Shown here in pieces: positions 53,821 to 61,100 of a stretch of 64,000 bases of DNA (positions are counted from its first letter, which is position 1; every line of letters starts with the position of its first letter). Source of the DNA: Eubacteriales bacterium (GTDB taxonomy: Bacteria > Bacillota > Clostridia > Tissierellales > GPF-1); NCBI GenBank assembly GCA_030625815.1, contig DAOUQF010000005.1, positions 62,001 through 126,000 on the forward strand. The letters are read 5' to 3'. The position numbers and the translations under genes were made by a program. The notes below the pieces were generated by a model. It saw nothing but the letters and a program-made list of their open reading frames with translations. It was not told the origin of the DNA and made no database searches.

Positions 53821-55608
53821 TTATTTCGCTGCGTTTTGTCCTGCAATTCGACCGAATACCGTAATATCCGCAATTGCATTACTTCCCAGTCTATTTTTGC
53901 CGTGAATGCCGCCTGTCACTTCGCCAGCCGCAAACAATCCTTCAATGACATTGCCTTCATGATCAACCACTTGCGCGCTCTCACTGATCTTAATGCCACC
54001 CATTGTATGATGAACAGCCGGAACTGCCTTCAAAATATAAAACGGTGCTTTTTCAATGGTTGACGGCAAGCTTCGTTTGCTGAATTCCAGATCAGATCCA
54101 TCAGCAACATATTGATTATAGTTGTCTACTGTCATTTTCAATTCTTCCGCATCGATATCGAAGAATGCTGCCGCTTCCTCCAACGTATCCGCTTTCACAA
54201 ACAAATCATGATTGTACAAATACTCAATCTCCGCTGCATGGTTCTCTTGCAAGTAGCTCTTTTCAAATCCATTTTGATCTATCAATTCATAACAAACACT
54301 GCCCGTTTGCGCTTTGATAGCCATGGACATCACATCTCGACGGCCCAGCTCTTCCACAAACCGTTTGCCTTCTTTGTTGACGATCACAGTATGACCGTAT
54401 AGACGCGCATCGTCTACATACAACAACGTGCCTGATAAAGGATCGCAAATTGGATAGGTTTGAATATATTCCATGCCCACCAAGTCAGCGCCAACGGCTT
54501 CGGCCATCACAATTCCATCTCCTGTGCTTCCTGGGGAATTGGTGGAAAGAATCGATCCATCGATATCCGGATTGTACTTGACCCGCATTTCCACATTGGA
54601 CCCAAACCCGCCCGTTGCAATAATAACCGCTTTGTTAGTCTCGAAGATATAGTCTTTATCTTTCCCTTCCGCTTCAACACCAACAACTTTTCCATTTTCA
54701 TCCGTAATCAAAGCCGTCGCTTTTGTGTTCAAGAGAACTGGAATATTCAACTCTTCCGCCTTAGCCAATTGCTTGGTAATAATCGCTCTCCCGCTTGCGC
54801 CTTCCGGAACCAAGCTTCGTTTTGCGGAATGACCGCCGAATTGCATCAACTCTTCTTCCCAAACAACACCTACAAAATCACGCAACCATTCGGCACCTGC
54901 AAGCGCATTTTCTGCAACCACACGAACCAACGCAGGATCATTCACATGATCTCCACCTTTCAGCGTATCTTCGATATGTTGTTCTACACTGTCTTCGATT
55001 CCCATTTCCTTTTGCAGCCAGTTATTGGAAGCTGCATACTCAGCTCCTGAAATCAAGGTATTGCCACCCGCTGCCGGCATCTTCTCCAAGACAATAACAT
55101 TCGCGCCTGCCACTTTGGCTTCAATGGCTGCAGTAAGACCCGCCCCACCTGCGCCAATAACGACGACGTCATATTCTTCTGTCACCTTTTCTCTCGTTTG
55201 CGTCACCGCGGCAACCTCGATTTTTTTCAGCATATCTGGTGTCGCATTCGCTGCACCCAACGCCACGGTTACCGCTTCAACAAAACCATTGGACGTTACA
55301 CTTGCTCCCGCAACCACATCCACTTCCAAGGTATTGGTACGAATGATTTCTTCGGTCAAAGTTACAATCGCTTGATCCAATCCTTCTGTTTCGTTTTGGC
55401 TGAGGACATTGATCGCTGTAATTACATCCTCTTCAATGGTCACCTCAACAGAAATATCTCCGCCCTTGCCTTCGCCTACTCCTTTATAGGTTCCATTCTC
55501 GATAGCAGTCTTCATAGCCTCCGGTTCTTCAACCGCAGCACTTTGTGAACAACCTGTTGCCGTAACAAGCATGGCAATCATAAGCAAATAAATCAAAATC
55601 TTTTTCAC
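53821..55608 (-). CDS. Extracytosolic FMN/FAD-dependent reductase lipoprotein (cassette 2)
   Basis: A 595-residue paralogue of the 5124-6923 protein: lipoprotein signal with Cys20 (TATGC), FMN-binding domain with AGAS at 100-103 in place of SGAT, FAD domain starting VVVIGAGGAGLTAAIEA, and the active-site elements EELGRRDVM, HHTMGG and GKNRLG. The divergence around the active site (LGRRDV versus VGMRDV, KNRLG versus NNRVG) suggests a different unsaturated acceptor. GTG at 55608 follows GGGGGG. It is divergent from its own kinase/regulator pair. Confidence 0.9.
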   Translation of the reverse strand: MKKILIYLLMIAMLVTATGCSQSAAVEEPEAMKTAIENGTYKGVGEGKGGDISVEVTIEEDVITAINVLSQNETEGLDQAIVTLTEEIIRTNTLEVDVVAGASVTSNGFVEAVTVALGAANATPDMLKKIEVAAVTQTREKVTEEYDVVVIGAGGAGLTAAIEAKVAGANVIVLEKMPAAGGNTLISGAEYAASNNWLQKEMGIEDSVEQHIEDTLKGGDHVNDPALVRVVAENALAGAEWLRDFVGVVWEEELMQFGGHSAKRSLVPEGASGRAIITKQLAKAEELNIPVLLNTKATALITDENGKVVGVEAEGKDKDYIFETNKAVIIATGGFGSNVEMRVKYNPDIDGSILSTNSPGSTGDGIVMAEAVGADLVGMEYIQTYPICDPLSGTLLYVDDARLYGHTVIVNKEGKRFVEELGRRDVMSMAIKAQTGSVCYELIDQNGFEKSYLQENHAAEIEYLYNHDLFVKADTLEEAAAFFDIDAEELKMTVDNYNQYVADGSDLEFSKRSLPSTIEKAPFYILKAVPAVHHTMGGIKISESAQVVDHEGNVIEGLFAAGEVTGGIHGKNRLGSNAIADITVFGRIAGQNAAK

Positions 55609-55628
55609 TTGTTTCCCCCCTTTTAATT

Positions 55629-55642
55629 GTTAAAAATGTAAC
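55629..55642. promoter_or_regulatory. 14-bp GTTA-N6-TAAC dyad in cassette 2 divergent region
   Basis: GTTAAAAATGTAAC lies 21 bp before the reductase start, with the same length and outer bases as the dyad of cassette 1. A further TTAATCG/CGATTAA half-site follows. A possible regulator site. Confidence 0.35.
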
Positions 55643-55795
55643 ACTTTCGATTAACAGTTTATCAGCTTCCCCACCTTTTGTATTTACACCAGATTTCCTG
55701 TTTTTGAACTCTCAATCAACAACCTTGAAAAGCCCCGTAGTTCCGGTATAATGAGAAAGGAATTTAAAAATGTCAAATCATGTAAGGGTGAACCC

Positions 55796-57523
55796 ATGTC
55801 TCTACGATCAAAAATCATCTTATCCTTTGTACTCATCATCGCTTTAAGTCTTTCCGTTCTTTCTTTGCTGATGGAGACCAAGATCAAGACCTTGCGTATG
55901 GAAGAACTAGAGCACAATACCACCCAACTAATCAACTCAAAAGCTAACGAGATCGGTTCATGGCTGAATCAACGGATCAGTGAAATCCGAATTATCCATG
56001 AAAATCCATCCACTAAAACAATGAATTTTGATGAAATCAAGCCATATCTTTCTCAATTGAATGAAGTCTTGCGGGGTCAATACGGTAATCCAAATGAGAC
56101 CTTTGCAATCGGAGGTGTCGATGGCCAAGGCTGGGTGAACGACCAGATCACAATTGATGTCTCAACCCGGGATTACTTCTTAGAAGCGATGACTACAAAA
56201 AATGAATATGTCATCAGCGATCCCATTGTTTCCAAATCCGACAACATGCCGATTTTTATTCTTTGCTACCCCATCATCAATGAGAAAAATGAAAAGGTTG
56301 GATTCATCAACGGTTCCGTCAACCTAGAAAATTTCTCAGAGATCGTCGACACCATTGATCTATATGAAAGCTTCACTTGGATCATGAACAAAAACCAAGA
56401 TATCTATTCCATTGATGCGGCATCATTACGAGAAAACTACATTTCATCCGAAGGACTTGTTTCTATTATCCGGTCTAATAAAATGCACGCCTCCGGCACT
56501 GTAGAACTAACGAATATGTCCGATCAGGATTCTGTTGTATTCTTTTCTTCCATTCCCCATACAGAGGATTGGATTCTCTGTACCATGATTGAAAATAGCA
56601 TGATCTACGCACAAACCGACAGCATCATTCGCTACATTCTCTATATCGGTATCCTTTTATTTATCGTTTCGATTTTTCTGGCGGTCGTAGTATCCAACTC
56701 TATCGTTAAACCGATTCAATCGTTAAAAACAAATATGATCGAAGTCTCCCACGGCAATTTACAGTCCTATTATGACTTCCAGAATACCGATGAGGTTTCT
56801 GTTTTGGGTCAGGTCTTCAACCAGATGCTGAATGAAATTGAGAACTTGATCAACCAAGTCGTCCACGAACAAAAGCAAAAGAGGAAAGCCGAATTTCGTG
56901 CCTTGCAATCACAAATCAATCCACATTTTCTTTACAATACACTAGACACCTTACAGTGGAAGGCCTTGGAATATGATGCCTTTGAGGTTGCCGATCTTGT
57001 TAATTCCCTCTCTCGCTTCTTCCGGATTTCCTTAAGCTCCGGAAATGAGTATATATCCATTGCAAAAGAAACGGAACATGTGCAAAATTATCTTGATATC
57101 CAAAAAGTCCGCTACAAGGACAAGGTGAACTATTCCATCACGGTAGACCCTGCCATTACTCAAAAAATGGTGCCCAAGCTAATCATTCAACCCCTTGTGG
57201 AAAATGCCATCTACCACGGGTTGAAACCGAGGAAAGAAAATGGCCATATCGAAATCATCGTATCGTCCGATTCCGATTTTCTCGTTATTGAGGTTCGTGA
57301 TGACGGAATCGGAATGAATCCAGAAAAATTGGCTCAACTCCAAAACAATTTGGCCAATTCCGTTGAATCTGATCACTATGGCCTCTACAATATCAATGAA
57401 CGCTTAAAGTTTGCTTTTGGAGATGATTATCAAATCCGAGTGGCCAGCAAACCTAACAAAGGTACCATTGTCCTGTTGAAAATCCCGATCCAAAGTGAGG
57501 AATTGCCATGTATAGAGTTGTAA
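55796..57523 (+). CDS. YesM-type sensor histidine kinase (cassette 2)
   Basis: A 575-residue membrane kinase with the same plan as the kinase at 7178: transmembrane helix 1, Cache-type extracellular domain (GVDGQGWVNDQITIDVSTRD, FILCYPIINEK), helix 2 near residue 280-300, HAMP, His_kinase motif (QSQINPHFLYNTL, His377), and HATPase_c (LIIQPLVENAIYHG, DDGIGM). The sensor domains of the two kinases are alike in outline but much diverged, consistent with different ligands. The ATG at 55796 follows AAGGGTG. Confidence 0.94.
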   Translation: MSLRSKIILSFVLIIALSLSVLSLLMETKIKTLRMEELEHNTTQLINSKANEIGSWLNQRISEIRIIHENPSTKTMNFDEIKPYLSQLNEVLRGQYGNPNETFAIGGVDGQGWVNDQITIDVSTRDYFLEAMTTKNEYVISDPIVSKSDNMPIFILCYPIINEKNEKVGFINGSVNLENFSEIVDTIDLYESFTWIMNKNQDIYSIDAASLRENYISSEGLVSIIRSNKMHASGTVELTNMSDQDSVVFFSSIPHTEDWILCTMIENSMIYAQTDSIIRYILYIGILLFIVSIFLAVVVSNSIVKPIQSLKTNMIEVSHGNLQSYYDFQNTDEVSVLGQVFNQMLNEIENLINQVVHEQKQKRKAEFRALQSQINPHFLYNTLDTLQWKALEYDAFEVADLVNSLSRFFRISLSSGNEYISIAKETEHVQNYLDIQKVRYKDKVNYSITVDPAITQKMVPKLIIQPLVENAIYHGLKPRKENGHIEIIVSSDSDFLVIEVRDDGIGMNPEKLAQLQNNLANSVESDHYGLYNINERLKFAFGDDYQIRVASKPNKGTIVLLKIPIQSEELPCIEL

Positions 57524-58290
57524 TCGCCGATGATGAAGAAATCATTCGTACTGGCCTAAAAAAACTAATTGAATCTTATAATCTGGATCTTCATGTGATT
57601 GGCTTGGCGGAAGATGGAAAGGAAGCCATCGCAGCTATCGAAAAATTCCGTCCCGAAATTATCCTGATGGACATCAACATGCCCCTTGCCAATGGCCTCG
57701 AAGTCATTGAACGCGTGCGACAAGTCGACAAAGACGCCAAGATTATTATCATTTCGGGCTACAACGAGTTTGCATACGCGCAAAAAGCCTTGGATCTTGG
57801 GGTATTTACCTATCTGTTGAAACCCATCGACTATCGTAATTTTCGAGCCATTATCGAAAAAGCCATGGAAGCCTATTCGAATCGAATTTGGGAAAAAAGC
57901 CTATTAAAAAAAGCAACCGGCGATCGAAATCCTCCAGATGATATTGGAAACTTGGCCATCGATTACATCAAAACGAACTTCTCCGACAGTCATCTATCTC
58001 TCCACACTATTGCAGAAAAGTACTTTGTCAGCGAATCTTATGTCACCCGCATCATCAAACAGAAAACCGGAATGAGCTTTACCGATTATCTCAATAAAAC
58101 CAGAACCAATATGGCTATCCAGCTACTGCTCCATCCGGGAAAAATCTATTCCATGAAGGAGATCTCGGAAAAGGTCGGCTATAACAGCCAACACTATTTC
58201 AGCCGTGCCTTCAAAAATTACATCGGCATGTCTCCGAACCAATACCGAAATCAAAAATTAACACCGATAACCAATCAATCAAACCCATAA
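57508..58290 (+). CDS. YesN-type response regulator with AraC DNA-binding domain (cassette 2)
   Basis: A 260-residue regulator with receiver (VVIADDEEII, Asp55 in LMDINMP, LLKP) and AraC domain (EKVGYNSQHYFSRAFKNYIGM). It overlaps the kinase gene by 16 bases and follows AGTGAGG. It is the closest relative, within the window, of the regulator at 8877-9608. Confidence 0.95.
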   Translation: MYRVVIADDEEIIRTGLKKLIESYNLDLHVIGLAEDGKEAIAAIEKFRPEIILMDINMPLANGLEVIERVRQVDKDAKIIIISGYNEFAYAQKALDLGVFTYLLKPIDYRNFRAIIEKAMEAYSNRIWEKSLLKKATGDRNPPDDIGNLAIDYIKTNFSDSHLSLHTIAEKYFVSESYVTRIIKQKTGMSFTDYLNKTRTNMAIQLLLHPGKIYSMKEISEKVGYNSQHYFSRAFKNYIGMSPNQYRNQKLTPITNQSNP

Positions 58291-58293
58291 GAA

Positions 58294-58322
58294 AGACGCA
58301 TCGAGAACCCTCGCATGCGTCT
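58294..58322 (+). terminator. Possible terminator of cassette 2 regulator genes
   Basis: AGACGCA and TGCGTCT pair around a 15-base loop; the T run after it is weak. Confidence 0.5.
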
Positions 58323-58350
58323 ACACATTTTCTGTTCAATTTGGCTACCT

Positions 58351-58842
58351 TTATATCTTTCGACCATAATAAAGATGGTCACAGATCCCAACCGATAATT
58401 TTACGGCACCAGAAAGTCTTCCCCATTCTTCAAATCCAAACTTGCGAAGCAAAGCAATGCTTCCCTCATTCACACTCAAAAGAATTGCAATCAAAGTATC
58501 AAATCCCAAACTGACTGCTCTTTCCAAAGCAAATCCCATCAGCTGAGAGCCAATGCCCATCCCTTGATAGTCCTCATGAACATAGTAGCTGATCTCCGCT
58601 GTGCCGCGCATTGCCAGCCTTCCGGAACGATACGCGGTGAAGTACGCAAATCCAACGGCTTGACTGTCTTTTTCGTAGACATATAAAGGATACTCTTCAT
58701 TCTGATGAGAGTCAAACCACGCCCTTCGATCTTCAACCTCAAAGATTTCAGTAAAGGCATTGCAAGTCCCCTTCAAGATTGCTTGATTATAAATCTCTGT
58801 CAGGTCTTTCAAATCGATTTCTTTCGCAAGCCGAATCCCCAT
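58351..58842 (-). CDS. GNAT-family N-acetyltransferase (PAT/MnaT-like)
   Basis: A 163-residue acetyltransferase with the acetyl-CoA loop VHEDYQGMGIGSQLM and the C-terminal IALLRKFGFEEWGRL. The start (IRLAKEIDLKDLTEIYNQAI) and substrate-side stretch (SGRLAMRGTAEISYYV) resemble phosphinothricin/methionine-sulfone acetyltransferases; substrates of such homologues vary. The ATG at 58842 is eight bases from GGGAG; an upstream GTG is too close. It follows the CBS protein gene by 15 bases. Confidence 0.88.
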   Translation of the reverse strand: MGIRLAKEIDLKDLTEIYNQAILKGTCNAFTEIFEVEDRRAWFDSHQNEEYPLYVYEKDSQAVGFAYFTAYRSGRLAMRGTAEISYYVHEDYQGMGIGSQLMGFALERAVSLGFDTLIAILLSVNEGSIALLRKFGFEEWGRLSGAVKLSVGICDHLYYGRKI

Positions 58843-58857
58843 ATCATTCACTCCCTG

Positions 58858-59562
58858 TTATTCAAAAATCACCGGTAAATCTGCCGAGGTAATAATCGTT
58901 AATGGCTTCTCTGTCGATTTCCCATTCTCGGTAATAATAATGGCTTGTAAGTTATATTTCTTATCGGTATAGCGCTCTACCGTCTCCTGAATTTCTAAAA
59001 CAGAAGCTGCGCGAGATTTAAAAATCACCTGATGGCTTTGAGACGGATCGCTCTCAATAATCTCATCGACTGTTACCTGATTCATCTTCAACACCTCTTT
59101 CGTATGATTTAAACGCAGCCACCGCATCAAAATTTCTCCATTGAAAATCCCCTGATACTGTTCCTTTTCATACACAGGCAATTGCCCATAGCCATGCTCT
59201 TTCATCAAACCCAATGCATCCGACAGTCTCATGGATCCATCAATGGTCTTCACTTCATGATTGACAACCTTTGTAATCGCAGGTGGAGCCACAATCTGAT
59301 TCTTGATTTGCTGCAGCTTTTCTACGACCTTGTCATGGGGTTCCGCAATCGCCACATCCTCCCCCATATTCCCATGGGTGATGGCGTTTCGAAGATCGGC
59401 GTATTCCCGCAAATCAAACTCATACCGGCGCACGGCAGCACTCTTCTTTTTCATGCGCTTGACCATCTCGTAAAACCGAAGATGATGATTGGATTCCAAC
59501 TCCCGTTGAAAGTACTCCTCTATTTCTTGATAGGTTGATAAAAACACCTCTGAATTTTTCAT
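58858..59562 (-). CDS. CBS-domain protein with N-terminal HEPN-like region
   Basis: A 234-residue cytoplasmic protein. Residues about 100-230 hold two CBS motifs (DALGLMKEHGYGQLPVYEKE; then the LQAIIITENG part), which bind adenine nucleotides. The first 90 residues are helical and contain LRNAITHGN, an R-x4-H motif like that of HEPN ribonucleases. A nucleotide-controlled RNase is possible but unproven. The ATG at 59562 follows AGAGGAG. It is the first gene of a two-gene operon with the acetyltransferase. Confidence 0.75.
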   Translation of the reverse strand: MKNSEVFLSTYQEIEEYFQRELESNHHLRFYEMVKRMKKKSAAVRRYEFDLREYADLRNAITHGNMGEDVAIAEPHDKVVEKLQQIKNQIVAPPAITKVVNHEVKTIDGSMRLSDALGLMKEHGYGQLPVYEKEQYQGIFNGEILMRWLRLNHTKEVLKMNQVTVDEIIESDPSQSHQVIFKSRAASVLEIQETVERYTDKKYNLQAIIITENGKSTEKPLTIITSADLPVIFE

Positions 59563-59623
59563 TCAAATCTCCTCTGTTTTATATTTCATAATATTCAAAT
59601 TCCACTCATTTATCTTATAACAA

Positions 59624-59653
59624 AACGCAGGCAATTTCATCATCACCTACGTT
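59624..59653 (-). terminator. Terminator of the Panacea-type gene
   Basis: Minus strand: AACGTAGG pairs with CCTGCGTT around a 14-base loop, followed by TTGTT. Confidence 0.65.
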
Positions 59654-59708
59654 TACACACCTCATCAATTGCTCTCCATAAGCATTTATAACTCCTTATC
59701 ACAAAAAT

Positions 59709-60713
59709 TTATTTAGAAAAGGAAATTGGTCTTTTAACTTTCTCAAACAAATCTATACTGTACTCCGCAATATCAAGATAGCTTACCATTTGATATTTCT
59801 CTTTTAGTTGGTTGAAACATAATCCCATTAACGCCAAATCAATTGGCTGATCACTTTTCTCATCGCGTTCCAAACCGTTGCGAGTTTCAATCCAAGGGAT
59901 TTCGCTATGAGTCATCGCTTCCAAAACACTCCCGCTATAACATCCGAAGGATCCAATGATGGAATCAATTAGTTCTTTTTCTCGTTCTGTTAACGCCTTC
60001 TCAATTTCATTCATGTCAATATCCTGCAATATCGAACGATATCCACAGTCACGATACTCAAAATATACCTTTCTGAAAACAGGACCATGCACCCACGCTT
60101 CGCATTCCTCTTCAAACATAGGTTCATTTTGAAAGACAATATGAAATCCCTGCACATAATACAAAAGCTTTTGCAATGCTAGCGGTGTAATATCAACGCA
60201 CTTTCCAATCAGATACTTTGTCACCACTTCAAGTTTGCTCGTCAGATCAGACTTCATTTCTGCCAAAACTTTTTGCACCTTCTTTTTTGCAACAGGCGAA
60301 ATTAACCTGCCGTTTTCAGACAACAATCTTCGCATTTGCTTTGGCCCGTAAAGAAGTTGCTTCAACTGATCCGAATAGGATTTCGATGGAATCATCCCGT
60401 CAAGGAAACGTGTTACAGTTACTTCACCCCATCCCAATAAAACAGACAAAGGCCTTTTTCCAATATTGTATTTCTGAAGAATCTCACAAATCTCTTCGAT
60501 TTGAATCAAATCCATCATTTCACGATACATATGATCCATCTGCTTCATATTATAATCAAGCACTTCTTCGTCATAGATTTCAGAACCACACTCTGAACAC
60601 CGCGCTACTTTGCCATCATATTTGATTGTTTTTCCATTAAACTCACATTCCGTCTCTTCATTAACAATTTCATAGTCTTTAAATTCATCACAAATCTCAC
60701 AATACGTATTCAT
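59709..60713 (-). CDS. Panacea (DUF4065/SocA-like) antitoxin-type protein
   Basis: A 334-residue protein: N-terminal zinc-ribbon as in MqsA (CEICDEFKDYEI ... ARCSECGSEIYDEE), a Cro/C1-type HTH (about 65-120, LSVLLGWGEVTVTRFLDG), and a C-terminal Panacea domain (ITPLALQKLLYYVQGFHIVF, EECEAWVHGPVFRKVY). Panacea proteins are antitoxins that neutralise very varied toxins. No toxin-sized gene adjoins it. The ATG at 60713 follows AAGGTGGAG. It probably represses its own promoter through the flanking inverted repeat. Confidence 0.88.
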   Translation of the reverse strand: MNTYCEICDEFKDYEIVNEETECEFNGKTIKYDGKVARCSECGSEIYDEEVLDYNMKQMDHMYREMMDLIQIEEICEILQKYNIGKRPLSVLLGWGEVTVTRFLDGMIPSKSYSDQLKQLLYGPKQMRRLLSENGRLISPVAKKKVQKVLAEMKSDLTSKLEVVTKYLIGKCVDITPLALQKLLYYVQGFHIVFQNEPMFEEECEAWVHGPVFRKVYFEYRDCGYRSILQDIDMNEIEKALTEREKELIDSIIGSFGCYSGSVLEAMTHSEIPWIETRNGLERDEKSDQPIDLALMGLCFNQLKEKYQMVSYLDIAEYSIDLFEKVKRPISFSK

Positions 60714-60739
60714 CTTCTCCACCTTTTTCTTAGTAATTT

Positions 60740-60784
60740 AATGATACACCCATTATATCAAGTCGTCAATAAAAGTGTATCATT
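60740..60784. promoter_or_regulatory. Promoter and operator of the Panacea-type gene
   Basis: AATGATACAC (60740-60749) and its exact complement (60775-60784) flank an extended -10, TGATATAAT on the minus strand (TATAAT at 60757-60752). Repressor on both arms would cover the promoter. Confidence 0.65.
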
Positions 60785-61100
60785 GATACGTATTTTCGCA
60801 TGCAAGTTTAGTTGTTTGAACCTATAAAAGCATCCCGGAACAATAGCTCTGGGATGCTCGACAAAACTCAATAGAATTCTTTATCAATTCAACTTTACTA
60901 ACAGCTTTTTTTGTTCCTCATGCAGCACTTCTACCCACAAGAACCACGGTCATAATCGCATTACACTCACTCAGCCAAAACACGAAGCAGACCCGTTCAA
61001 GTTACTCCACCTTCTTCATTCTCGCTTCCACAAAGTATCAAAGAGGCTCCCAATATTGAAAGCCCTTTTGATATCTATAGTCTTATTGTCCATTTTCCCA
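60785..61100. other. Intergenic stretch before the SMC-like gene end
   Basis: Contains the terminator at 60828-60858 and otherwise no supported gene. Short minus-strand frames here are broken by several stops, so no JetD/MksG gene follows the ATPase. Confidence 0.5.
60828..60858 (-). terminator. Terminator of the SMC-like gene
   Basis: AGCATCCCAGAG and its partner CTTCCGGGATGCT-like arm pair around an A/T-rich loop; TTTTA follows on the minus strand. Confidence 0.6.
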
